A DNA stretch of 64,000 nucleotides from an uncultured Tropicimonas sp. GTDB lineage: Bacteria > Pseudomonadota > Alphaproteobacteria > Rhodobacterales > Rhodobacteraceae. The notes below the pieces were generated by a model. The model saw nothing but the letters and a program-made list of their open reading frames with translations, was not told where the DNA came from and searched no databases. The position numbers were made by a program, and so were the translations under genes. Where the stretch lies: positions 62,001 through 126,000 of the forward strand of contig CANMIP010000001.1 in the NCBI GenBank assembly GCA_947497945.1, read 5' to 3'. Shown one piece after another: positions 41,522 through 49,233 of the stretch; the stretch's first letter is position 1; the number at the start of each line of letters is the position of its first letter.

Positions 41522-42361
41522 ATGCTGGACGCTGCCCCTGACGTGATGCCCGAGACGCCCGAGACGCTGCTCGAGATCAACAATATCGAGGTGATCTACA
41601 ATCACGTGATCCTCGTGCTGAAAGGCGTGTCGCTTTCGGTGCCGAAGGGCGGGATTACAGCTTTGCTGGGCGGCAATGGCGCCGGCAAGACGACGACGCT
41701 GAAGGCAATCTCCAACCTGCTGCATTCCGAGCGCGGCGAGGTCACCAAGGGGTCGGTGAAGTACAAGGGCGAGGTGGTGCAGGATCTCGATCCGGCCAAG
41801 CTGGTCAAGAAGGGCGTCATCCAGGTGATGGAGGGGCGCCACTGTTTCGAGCACCTGACCGTCGAGGAGAACCTGCTCACGGGCGCGTATACCCGGACGG
41901 ATGGCAAGGGGGCGGTCGAGGCGGACCTGGAGATGGTCTATGCCTATTTTCCACGCCTGAAGGAGCGGCGGCGCAGCCAGGCGGGCTATACGTCGGGCGG
42001 CGAGCAGCAGATGACGGCGATCGGGCGGGCATTGATGTCCCGGCCGGAGACGATCCTTCTGGACGAGCCGTCGATGGGGCTGGCGCCGCAGCTGGTGGAG
42101 CAGATCTTCGAGATCGTGAAGGCGGTCAATGAGGGCGAAGGGGTGAGCTTCCTGCTTGCCGAGCAGAACACCAACGTGGCGCTGCGCTTTGCCCATTACG
42201 GTTACATCCTGGAGAGCGGGCGCGTTGTCATGGACGGCCCCGCCGCCGAGCTGCGCGAGAATCCGGATGTGAAGGAGTTCTATCTCGGCATGGGCGATGA
42301 CGGACGCAAGTCCTTCCGCGATGTGCGCTCCTATCGGCGGCGCAAGCGCTGGCTCAGCTGA
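41522..42361 (+). CDS. ABC importer ATPase, LivF-like
   Basis: A 279-residue second ATPase of the importer. Walker A is GGNGAGKTTTLKAIS near residues 51-65, the signature is TSGGEQQMTAIGRALM near 157-172, and Walker B is TILLDEPSMGLAP. The end, KEFYLGMGDDGRKSFRDVRSYRRRKRW, is an extension seen with this operon type. It is the last gene of the operon and is followed by a strong terminator. Confidence 0.95.
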   Translation: MLDAAPDVMPETPETLLEINNIEVIYNHVILVLKGVSLSVPKGGITALLGGNGAGKTTTLKAISNLLHSERGEVTKGSVKYKGEVVQDLDPAKLVKKGVIQVMEGRHCFEHLTVEENLLTGAYTRTDGKGAVEADLEMVYAYFPRLKERRRSQAGYTSGGEQQMTAIGRALMSRPETILLDEPSMGLAPQLVEQIFEIVKAVNEGEGVSFLLAEQNTNVALRFAHYGYILESGRVVMDGPAAELRENPDVKEFYLGMGDDGRKSFRDVRSYRRRKRWLS

Positions 42362-42400
42362 GATCCGGTTGGTCGGGAGGGGAGGCCCGGCCACCGAGGC

Positions 42401-42437
42401 AGAGGCCGCGCTTCAAGGAGTGCGGCCTCTCTTTTTT
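42401..42437 (+). terminator. Rho-independent terminator of the ABC importer operon
   Basis: AGAGGCCGC (42401-42409) pairs perfectly with GCGGCCTCT (42422-42430), followed by CTTTTTT. It lies 40 nt after the LivF-like stop. It is the clearest terminator in the window and contrasts with the hairpins inside the operon, which lack T-runs. Confidence 0.95.
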
Positions 42438-42569
42438 GGCGGGGGGGATTGTTCCGGCATCGCGGGAGAATTTGACGTCGGCGACCTGCAAGGCCGGGCT
42501 TGCGATCATCCGACGGGGTGTTTCGGAGGGCGGGGTCGGCAAACTGTTATCACGTTCGAAGCTGGTCGT

Positions 42570-42850
42570 GTCCTCGGCGCAGTCGGCGGCCTCGTTGCCG
42601 GACAGCGAATGGAGTTTCCGGGCGACCGGAAGTGGAAACCCTGGTCGCGGCATCGGCGGATGAACCGGAGTTCGGCAACCGCGGCCTCCGTGTAGACCCG
42701 TCGCCCGGAGGCGGTTCTCGCGGCCTGTCCGATGACGCCGTCCCGCTCGCAATGGCGGATCGTCTCGACGGTCACGCCGCTCAGTCGGGAGGACTCGCCA
42801 ATCGCGTGCAGGTGAGGGATTTTTCCTTGAGCCTGTTGTCTCTTCAGCAT
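42570..42850 (-). pseudogene. Decayed MerR-family regulator
   Basis: The minus strand reads IGESSRLSGVTVETIRHCERDG, then SGRRVYTEAAVAELRFIRR, clearly the MerR winged-helix DNA-binding domain, but the frame breaks after RDQGFHF; the expected continuation (SLSGNEAADCAED) is in another frame and then loses similarity. The natural start position appears to have a CTG (LHAIGESS) where ATG would be expected. The usual YY pair of the recognition helix reads HC. It is divergent from the GDCCVxC gene, whose MerR-type promoter is retained. Confidence 0.8.
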
Positions 42851-42857
42851 GTATGGT
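42827..42857 (+). promoter_or_regulatory. MerR-type promoter with 19-bp spacer
   Basis: TTGAGC at 42827-42832 and TATGGT at 42852-42857 are separated by exactly 19 bp, the long spacing characteristic of promoters that MerR regulators activate by DNA distortion. Transcription would begin near 42864, next to the ATG pair at 42865/42868, so the message may be nearly leaderless. No clear dyad was identified in the spacer. Confidence 0.5.
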
Positions 42858-42867
42858 CGCTGGCATG

Positions 42868-43110
42868 ATGTCGAACACCGAAGAATCGGCCGGAACAGTC
42901 GACCTGGCCAGCACCATCACCTGTCCGAAATGCGGGCATTCGGAGACCGAGACCATGCCGACCGACGCGTGTCAGTGGTTCTACGAATGCAGGTCCTGTG
43001 GCGCGGTCTTGAAGCCATTGCCGGGCGATTGCTGCGTATATTGCTCCTATGGGACGGTTCCCTGTCCGCCCATTCAGCAGGGCGACAGCTGTTGCAGCAG
43101 CCAAGGCTGA
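42868..43110 (+). CDS. GDCCVxC-domain small protein
   Basis: An 80-residue Cys-rich protein of the GDCCVxC family, some members of which are selenoproteins. A zinc-ribbon-like half has CPKCGHSET and CRSCGAVLK; the hallmark GDCCVYCSYGTVPCPPIQ lies near residues 53-70, with CCSS at the C-terminus. Here all the positions are cysteine codons, not TGA. Members are often found with mercury-resistance-type merR genes, as here. The start at 42868 is chosen because the predicted promoter excludes the more upstream Met. Function is unproven; metal or thiol chemistry is likely. Confidence 0.8.
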   Translation: MSNTEESAGTVDLASTITCPKCGHSETETMPTDACQWFYECRSCGAVLKPLPGDCCVYCSYGTVPCPPIQQGDSCCSSQG

Positions 43111-43204
43111 CAGGACCAAGGCCGGACGGGCATCGGGCCCGGTCGCGCCTCGCAGGGACCGGGTTTGCCTGTGTTGGCGGTGGCGTTTCGGGGTCGGTTC
43201 GGCT

Positions 43205-43462
43205 TCAGACCGTCGCGCCGTAGCGGCGGATCAGGGTGCCCATCCCGCCGGCCACGGCTCCGACGACCAGCGCGACGCCAAGCTCTGTCGGCTCCACGGC
43301 TGCGAAGTCGAAGCGGGCGAAGAGCATCGTCTCGGCCAGTCCGACAAGCGCGCCGAGGAGGATTCCGAGGATGGGCCTCCGGGTCGTCATGCCAAGGCCG
43401 AGGCCGAGTACGCCCGGCAGGCTGAGAATATTGGCGGCGATGATACCGAAGATGTCGAGCAT
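43205..43462 (-). CDS. Small hydrophobic membrane protein
   Basis: An 85-residue protein with two or three hydrophobic helices (LDIFGIIAANILSLPGVLGLGLG, GILLGALVGLAETMLF, GVALVVGAVAGGMGT). The start MLDIFGI at 43462 is chosen for the GGGAGGAC site just ahead of it. I recognise no named family. It is on the opposite strand from the GDCCVxC gene, so a functional link is not shown. Confidence 0.6.
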   Translation of the reverse strand: MLDIFGIIAANILSLPGVLGLGLGMTTRRPILGILLGALVGLAETMLFARFDFAAVEPTELGVALVVGAVAGGMGTLIRRYGATV

Positions 43463-44010
43463 GCTGTCCTCCCTCATGGTTGCGGTCAGCATAGCGCAAC
43501 TGCCCGCGCCTGAATAGAAAAAGCACCGCGCCGGGGAGATGTGCCGGACGCGGAGGGCAAGACGGGCGTGAGCTGCGACATCTGGCCGGTCGATGCGCGG
43601 AGGAAGGCGACGATCCGGCTTATGTCCTCTTGGGGCATCTCTTCGCCGGGCCGGGAGATCGACCTGATCTGTAGCGCTTCCGGCAGGGTCCGGACCGTTC
43701 CGGAGGGGAAGCGGGGCGCGGTCAGGCCGATTTTGCGCGGCAGGGCCTCATTGCGTCCAGGATGGCGCGGGGCGGGTGCTGTGAGAGCGCTTCTGCGCGC
43801 GACAGAATCCACTTGCTCAAGGCTTCACGTTCATCCGGGTCGAACGAAGTAAACCTATGTTTACAGAATGCAGCTTTTAATCTGTGATCTGCGGGGGCAT
43901 ATCCGCTTCCGGGGTCGCCTCCGGGGAGGCGCTTTTCCAATGAGCCTATTGAATTCGCGGCCTCAAGGGATCAATATATTCAATAACTCGAATTCAAAAG
44001 GGCGGAACAG
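43463..44010. other. 548-nt stretch without a firm gene
   Basis: Minus-strand open stretches at 43486-43812 and 43722-43940 overlap in different frames. One reads HRLKAAFCKHRFTSFDPDER and the other GEEMPQEDISRIVAFLRAS; both look more protein-like than typical shadows and could be halves of a frameshifted gene, but I recognise neither. The last 150 nt are clearly AT-richer than the surroundings and hold the rhodanese promoter and a SqrR-like operator. Confidence 0.4.
43978..43993 (+). promoter_or_regulatory. SqrR-like operator upstream of the rhodanese gene
   Basis: ATTC-AATAACTC-GAAT fits exactly the ATTC-N8-GAAT pattern reported for the sulfide/persulfide-responsive repressor SqrR of Rhodobacter capsulatus. 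It lies 18 nt before the rhodanese ATG, inside an AT-rich promoter segment. A wider inverted repeat, TTGAATTCG (43949-43957) with CGAATTCAA (43989-43997), surrounds it. The match is seen; regulation by SqrR/BigR is inferred. Confidence 0.6.
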
Positions 44011-44376
44011 ATGCTCCTGACCATGCTCAACCCCTTCGGCGCCGGGGGCGAAACCATCGACCCGGTGAAGGCCGTGACGATGATCAAGAAGGGCCAGGCA
44101 GTGCTGGTCGATGTCCGGGAGGCGAACGAGTTTGCCGGCGGCCATGCCAGCGGCGCGGTCAATCTTCCCATGGGGCAGATTGCGCAGCGGGCCAATCCGG
44201 CGACGGCGGGATGCCTGCCGGACCTGAAGGCGGGCAAGCCGGTCATTCTCTATTGCGCCTCGGGCTCGCGGTCCGGCATGGCGGGAAAGATGTTCCGCAA
44301 GCTCGGGCATGACGAGGTCTACAATCTTGGCGGTCTGTCGGCCTGGATCAATGCCGGGGGGCGGGTCCAGAGCTGA
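44011..44376 (+). CDS. Rhodanese-like sulfurtransferase
   Basis: A 121-residue single-domain rhodanese that moves sulfane sulfur through a cysteine persulfide. The active-site loop is CASGSRSG with Cys82; LVDVREANEFAGGHASGAVNLP and YNLGGLSAWINAGG are family hallmarks. No signal peptide is clear, so it is probably cytoplasmic. The ribosome site is AAAAGGGCGG. The upstream SqrR-like site suggests induction by sulfide or persulfide. Confidence 0.93.
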   Translation: MLLTMLNPFGAGGETIDPVKAVTMIKKGQAVLVDVREANEFAGGHASGAVNLPMGQIAQRANPATAGCLPDLKAGKPVILYCASGSRSGMAGKMFRKLGHDEVYNLGGLSAWINAGGRVQS

Positions 44377-44461
44377 TCCGGCCGCTGCAGGTTTCAGGAT
44401 TAGGTCCCGGGATGGTGGTGGCGTAGGATCGAGGCGACCACGGCCACGAGAGGGCGCCAGA

Positions 44462-45484
44462 ATGCTGCCAGATGACGGGAACACGGCTGCGACTCGGGCA
44501 GAAGAGACGCTATGTCAAGCGGTTGCCCATGTGGCTGAGGCCTTGAACCTGCCGCCGCGCCAGGGGGCGGCCCCGGCCGAACGGGCGCAGCAGGGGCTTG
44601 TCCAGGCGGTCAGGGGCTTGCGGGGCGGCGCGATTGCGGACGCGACGGACGCGCAGCGGCGCGATCTGCGCAGCTGGGCCGAGAGCTGGCCGCGGGTCGA
44701 GAGGCTGCTGTCCGCGCAGATCCCGCCGCGGGCCCGACCGCTCTTCGAAGAACCGCAGGATCCGTCCGGCGCGCTCGCCAGCCGGGCCTGGATGGTCGAC
44801 GAGATCTGCGGGGTGTTGCACCAGGTCCTGAGCCCGGCGGAGCAGGACCCGGCGATGCAGGAAGCCGGCAGTTTCAGCGATATATCCTTCAGCCAGTGGC
44901 TGTTCATGGCGAACCTGCAGGCCGCTATTCGGGTCCTGCACGCGCAGGGGCGGCACGCGCACAGGCGATTCCTGGATGTTGGGTGCGGGGCCGGGATCAA
45001 GCTGCTTTCGGCGGCGCCGCTGTTCGAGCAATCGGACGGGCTGGAGCTCGATCCGGGCCATGCGCGGGCCGGGCGCGCGCTCCTGCAGCGGTCCCGTTAC
45101 GGCAATGTCACGCTTCTCGAAACCGACGCGACCGGTTTCGACGCGTATAAATCCTATGACGTGATATATCTTTTCCGGCCCTTGCGGCATCCCGGCAGGC
45201 TGGCCTCGCTGGAGGATCGGATCCTGTCCCAGGCGCGCCCGGGCACGCTGCTGATCGCGCCCTATCCGCAATTCGGCCATCGGGCGCAGGGGATTGGTTG
45301 CGCCCGGATCGGCGGGCATCTCTATCTTGCCCATTCCGATGCGGCGGGGGCGGCGGAGCTGGCGGAGCGCGCGGCCTTTATCGGGCCGGGATTGCCCGGC
45401 GAGCCCGGGCTGCGGCCGCTGCCGGAAATCTGGGCCCCGATCCTCGACATGTCCCGGCGGCGCGGATTCCTGCCCCTGCCCTGA
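44462..45484 (+). CDS. Putative SAM-dependent methyltransferase
   Basis: A 340-residue protein. The N-terminal 150 residues are helical and Arg/Ala-rich with no recognised domain; the C-terminal part has a class I SAM motif FLDVGCGAGIKLL near residues 164-176, GLELDPGHARAG near 190, and YDVIYLFRPLRHPGR near 230. The start at MLPDDGNTAA follows GAGAGGG. It begins 86 nt after the rhodanese stop, and a terminator hairpin follows. The substrate is unknown; codon use is normal for the region. Confidence 0.75.
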   Translation: MLPDDGNTAATRAEETLCQAVAHVAEALNLPPRQGAAPAERAQQGLVQAVRGLRGGAIADATDAQRRDLRSWAESWPRVERLLSAQIPPRARPLFEEPQDPSGALASRAWMVDEICGVLHQVLSPAEQDPAMQEAGSFSDISFSQWLFMANLQAAIRVLHAQGRHAHRRFLDVGCGAGIKLLSAAPLFEQSDGLELDPGHARAGRALLQRSRYGNVTLLETDATGFDAYKSYDVIYLFRPLRHPGRLASLEDRILSQARPGTLLIAPYPQFGHRAQGIGCARIGGHLYLAHSDAAGAAELAERAAFIGPGLPGEPGLRPLPEIWAPILDMSRRRGFLPLP

Positions 45485-45561
45485 ACGGCGGGGTTTGCGG
45501 GTTTTTGATACGCGGGGAACAGGGAGGGTGCGGTGCTGCTGCCACCTGTTGGCGGCGGGCG

Positions 45562-45600
45562 GTCCGGGGCCGGGCCTTCCGGCCCCGGACAGGGTCTTTC
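45562..45600 (+). terminator. Strong hairpin terminator
   Basis: GTCCGGGGCCGG (45562-45573) pairs perfectly over 12 bp with CCGGCCCCGGAC (45579-45590), followed by AGGGTCTTTC. It probably ends the methyltransferase transcript and may also serve the alginate lyase gene arriving from the other strand, although no T-run is present on minus. Confidence 0.7.
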
Positions 45601-45631
45601 TCAGGGCGCGACGCGCCGCTGGTTCAGCCGA

Positions 45632-47899
45632 TCAGGGAAGGACTTCGAGCCGGACATTGCTGAAATCCAGGCCATTGTCCGGCGTGTCCGCCTTCTTCGA
45701 CGTGCCGAAGGTCTTGCTGTTCACATGGAAGGCCAACATGCCGAAATTGTTGACATCGCTGCCCTCGTCGAACTGGCTGAACTCGGTGAGGACCTCGCCG
45801 CCCGTGCTCAGGGAGCCGGAGATCTCGATGCCATTGGCCAGCTTCTTCACCGACATCACGCCGGTATAGGTCGTGCCGGGTTCGAATGCGTACGGCGCGC
45901 CGCCGGAGCCCAGACGCTCATAGCCCTTGGTCGTGCCGAGCAGGCGGCCATGGGTGTCGTCCTTGTGCTTGCGGATGTCGATATTCGCCGCGTCCGGGTT
46001 GGCCAGGCCGATGTCGAAATCGATCATGTAGCCCGGAAGCCCGTCATAGAGCGGGTTGGGCGACTTGGAGGAGGCCGAGAGGTCGCCTTCCAGTTCGGCG
46101 CGGCCCTGCTTGTCATAGAACCCGATGCGGAAGGCGGAATCGCGATCCGTGCCGATGCTCTCCGGCGTGGTGAACTCGAAGCTGGCCTGCAGGGTCTGGC
46201 CATCGGCGAGGGCCTGCGGGGCGAAGGTCGTGCGGATGCCGCGCCCGGAGCCGCCGGAGACCAGCCCGAGCGCGCCCGGGGCAATCTCGATGGCGCTGCT
46301 GGAGCTTGTGGTCCACCAGTTGGAATCCGTCTCGCCGCCGGCATCGCGGCTGCCATCGGCGAAATCATCCTCGAAGATCACGCCCGGTACGGCGGGGGCG
46401 ATCTCGACCGGCGCGGCTTTGGCCTTCATCTCCATTGCCGGGCCGTCGGTCGGGGCCGGGTCATGCGTGGCGTCGAGCTTGTAGAAGATCACGCGGTCGA
46501 AATCCGTTTCCGGCTCGGGGCTGGTATTGTTGCCCGAGTAGGCGCCCGCCTTGAAGAACATGAACTCGTCCTCGACGGAGAAGCCGCTCTCGCGCATGTC
46601 GAAGGGCTCGGCCACGGTTTCGGAGCCATCATCGCGGATGATCTTGAGATGCAGCATCGGGATGATCTGGTCGCCCTCTTTCTCGCCCTTGACCTCGATC
46701 TCGTAGGAGAAGATCTCGTCCAGCGCGATGCCGTCATCGGGGTTGTCGATCCGGTCGCCGCGGCTGCCGATCACGTCGACCCAGACTTCCTTGCCGATCT
46801 CGGGGTCATGCGCGAAATAGAGCGAGCCGAACTTGTTCTGCGGCAGCTTGCGGTAATAGAGCCGGATCGGTTCGTCATTCTTGGCGTGGATCTGGCCGAT
46901 CACGACGCGGCCGACCTGGTAGGCCTTGCCCTGGCGCGTGACCTGGTTGACCGAGAGCGTCGCCGTCATCTTGCCGTCGACACCGGCCGAGGCGGCCTGT
47001 GCGGAGGCCGGGGCGGAGGAGAAGACCCAGTTGTTCTTGTTCGGGTAGCCGCCCTCGACGCGGGTCTCGATCCCGTAATCGCCCCGGCGCAGCATGCCGC
47101 GCAGCTCGGTGCGGGTGTAGCTGGTGTTGGCCGAGGTCTTGGCGCCTGCCGGGGTCACGCGGAACACCATGCCGCCGGTGGCGGGGTCGGTGTAGAAGAA
47201 ACGCGGATCGGTCCAGCCGGCGGCCAGCTCGTTCTCGTAGACACTGTCGGACTTGCCGTCGCCATCGTCATCGGCGGGGGTGGTGATGTACCAGCCCAGC
47301 AGGTCGAAATTCTCGCCCGGCGTCCTTTCGGGGTCGAGGCCGAACAGGCCCGCGCCCTTGCGCTCGGTCAGGACCGGCTGGTCCGGCTTCTCGACGGGCA
47401 CGCCGCAGCCGGAGGCCGCAACCTCGACGATGCTGTTCCAGTCATTGCTTTCATTGCCATTGGCATTGATGCGGATGAACTGCGCCTGCGTGGCCGCGAC
47501 CTCGTAGGGTTCCAGCTCCAACGAGGTGCCCCCGGATTGGCGCGAGGCGACCAGCTCCGCGAACTCGGTGCCATCCCTTGAGGTCTCGACGGAGAATTCG
47601 GATTTGCGGCTGTCGCCCTTGTACCAGGCGATGGAGAGGGATTTCAGCGTCTGCTCGGCGCCGAGATCCAGCAGCAGGGTCTTCGGCGTTCCCAGCCCCT
47701 GGTTCGACCAGCGCGAATCCGGGTCGAAATTGCCATCAATGGCGTTTTCGGGACCGTGGGTCTCCTCGTAGAGCCCGTCATCGGTCGCGGAGATGATGGT
47801 CAGGCTCTCATTGGCATCACAGGCTGCATTGGCCATTGCCTGTGTCCCGATCACGGATGCGACGCAGGCGCCCATGACGATCCAGTTGCTATTCCTCAC
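45632..47899 (-). CDS. Secreted alginate lyase, PL7 with N-terminal CBM32
   Basis: A 755-residue exported polysaccharide lyase cleaving alginate by beta-elimination. The start is a GTG at 47899 with GGGAGGA just before it; an ATG 14 codons upstream lacks a site. The signal peptide is about residues 1-25. A discoidin/CBM32 domain (about 30-165, NAIDGNFDPDSRWSNQG) is followed by the PL7 domain with its three hallmarks: RTELR at 263-267, QIH at 336-338, and FFKAGAYSGNN at 448-458. A calcium-like DDDGDGKSD lies at 211-219. A further C-terminal beta-rich domain (about 525-755) is not identified. No other alginate gene is nearby. Confidence 0.93.
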   Translation of the reverse strand: MRNSNWIVMGACVASVIGTQAMANAACDANESLTIISATDDGLYEETHGPENAIDGNFDPDSRWSNQGLGTPKTLLLDLGAEQTLKSLSIAWYKGDSRKSEFSVETSRDGTEFAELVASRQSGGTSLELEPYEVAATQAQFIRINANGNESNDWNSIVEVAASGCGVPVEKPDQPVLTERKGAGLFGLDPERTPGENFDLLGWYITTPADDDGDGKSDSVYENELAAGWTDPRFFYTDPATGGMVFRVTPAGAKTSANTSYTRTELRGMLRRGDYGIETRVEGGYPNKNNWVFSSAPASAQAASAGVDGKMTATLSVNQVTRQGKAYQVGRVVIGQIHAKNDEPIRLYYRKLPQNKFGSLYFAHDPEIGKEVWVDVIGSRGDRIDNPDDGIALDEIFSYEIEVKGEKEGDQIIPMLHLKIIRDDGSETVAEPFDMRESGFSVEDEFMFFKAGAYSGNNTSPEPETDFDRVIFYKLDATHDPAPTDGPAMEMKAKAAPVEIAPAVPGVIFEDDFADGSRDAGGETDSNWWTTSSSSAIEIAPGALGLVSGGSGRGIRTTFAPQALADGQTLQASFEFTTPESIGTDRDSAFRIGFYDKQGRAELEGDLSASSKSPNPLYDGLPGYMIDFDIGLANPDAANIDIRKHKDDTHGRLLGTTKGYERLGSGGAPYAFEPGTTYTGVMSVKKLANGIEISGSLSTGGEVLTEFSQFDEGSDVNNFGMLAFHVNSKTFGTSKKADTPDNGLDFSNVRLEVLP

Positions 47900-47924
47900 G
47901 TTTTCCTCCCTTGAGCAAAGTTGC

Positions 47925-47955
47925 CCGTCATTTGTAAACATTTGTTAGCGTAAAT
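47925..47955 (-). promoter_or_regulatory. AT-rich upstream region of the alginate lyase gene
   Basis: A directly repeated CATTTGTNA (CATTTGTAA then CATTTGTTA) lies just before the alginate lyase gene in an AT-rich patch, the place where its promoter or a repressor site would be expected. The regulator is not known. Confidence 0.4.
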
Positions 47956-48096
47956 CTCGCTCAGTTTCCACATTTTTACCGATATTCACGGGGTGACCTT
48001 GGGGTGGGAGAGCAACTGCGCCGAGCGCTGCGCCCTGACGATGCGAGGGCGGCGATGGGCGCGGGGCGGACGCGGCCTGCGGGCCGCATCCGGATT

Positions 48097-48639
48097 TCAG
48101 TGCGGTTTTTCGAAGGTGATGATGGCCTCGCCGAGGGCGACCCCGAAGCGGGAGACATAGGCGCGGTTGAGAACACGGCCATCGGCCATCAGCCACATCC
48201 AGTCGTCGAAATCGACCCGCATCGTGCCTTTCCGCACCGGCAGGTCGATCCGGTAGACCCAGTTGAAGCTGTCGCCGCGCTCGATGCCGGTGGCCTGTCC
48301 GAGCACGCCCGGCGCGGTGCCGGTCCAGCTGTCCGGGCCGGTCTTGGACAGGGTCCAGATGCGCTGCTCGGTCTCGCCGTCATCATAGGTGAAATCCTCG
48401 ACGAGCCGAAGGGTCTTGCCGTCCCAGCGGCCGTCGATCTCGACGGTAAAGCGCCGCTGCACGGTGCCGAACCGGTCCTGAAACTGGCCATGGGCGAGGG
48501 TACGCCCGGCGAAAAACTCATCGAGGTTGAGCTTGCGGTCGGAGAGGATGGGGTCGTCCGGACCGGGGCGGCCGGAGCAGGCCGAGAGGCCGAGGAGCAG
48601 GAGACCGGCGAGAACGAGGCCGATGAGCGCGCGTTTCAT
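48097..48639 (-). CDS. DUF3833 family lipoprotein
   Basis: A 180-residue envelope protein with a signal sequence ending in the lipobox LSAC (Cys21). The body is the DUF3833 domain: LNLDEFFAGRTLAHGQFQDR, VEDFTYDDGETEQRIW, and DWMWLMADGRVLNRA. It resembles the neighbouring gene at 48649 over the same blocks, so the two are paralogues. It is last in the RpoE-type operon. The function is unknown; the family often accompanies cyclopropane-synthase-like genes. Confidence 0.85.
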   Translation of the reverse strand: MKRALIGLVLAGLLLLGLSACSGRPGPDDPILSDRKLNLDEFFAGRTLAHGQFQDRFGTVQRRFTVEIDGRWDGKTLRLVEDFTYDDGETEQRIWTLSKTGPDSWTGTAPGVLGQATGIERGDSFNWVYRIDLPVRKGTMRVDFDDWMWLMADGRVLNRAYVSRFGVALGEAIITFEKPH

Positions 48640-48648
48640 GGCGGGGCC

Positions 48649-49233
48649 CTATTCTGCGGCGATGGAGTGCTGCGCCTCGGCGGGGGCCGGGCGCATGGTG
48701 GCGACCAGTTCGGCCACCTTGATGCCGAACTTGCGCATTTCGGAGCGGTTCATGATCGAGCCGTCCTGCATCAGGTAGAGCCAGTCGGTCACGTTCAGCA
48801 CATGGCCGCCAGCCGCCTCGGGCAGGCGGATCTTGTAGCGCATCCGCACCGTGGAGCCGGAGACCACGCCATGCCCCTCGCCGACAAGATCGTCCGCGGT
48901 GGCGGTGAAGGTATTGTCCGGTCCGAGCGTGAGATACCATTTCCGCTGCATCCGGCTGCCGTTGGAATAGGTGAAATCCTCGGTCAGGGTGCCGGTCTCG
49001 CCCTCCCAGTCGCCCTGCATCCGGGCGACGAAGCTGTTGGTCATCCGGCCATTGGGTCCATAGATCAGCCCTTCGGAGGCGATGGGGCCGTTCAGCACCG
49101 CCCGCAGGTCGAATTCCGGCGAGGTGGCGGCGTAATCCGCCGGACGCTGGGCCCGGAAGCTCAGCAGCAGCGAGCGCACGGAGACAACGGTCAGCGCGAG
49201 CAGCAGAAGAACCAGCAGGGCTGTCATCTTCAT
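48649..49233 (-). CDS. DUF3833 family protein, membrane-anchored
   Basis: A 194-residue protein with an N-terminal hydrophobic helix (about residues 4-26) that lacks a lipobox, followed by DUF3833 blocks: LTEDFTYSNGSRMQRKW and DWLYLMQDGSIMNRSEMRKFG. It overlaps the upstream MFS gene by ATGA and precedes its lipoprotein paralogue by 9 nt, so all three are co-translated. The likely site is the inner membrane facing the periplasm. Confidence 0.85.
   Translation of the reverse strand: MKMTALLVLLLLALTVVSVRSLLLSFRAQRPADYAATSPEFDLRAVLNGPIASEGLIYGPNGRMTNSFVARMQGDWEGETGTLTEDFTYSNGSRMQRKWYLTLGPDNTFTATADDLVGEGHGVVSGSTVRMRYKIRLPEAAGGHVLNVTDWLYLMQDGSIMNRSEMRKFGIKVAELVATMRPAPAEAQHSIAAE

Noticed and set aside
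42868-43110. GDCCVxC protein as a selenoprotein
   Set aside because: The hallmark positions are cysteine codons and no in-frame TGA is bypassed.
45533-47581. A 682-residue plus-strand frame
   Set aside because: It is antisense to the alginate lyase, whose motifs, signal peptide and ribosome site are clear.
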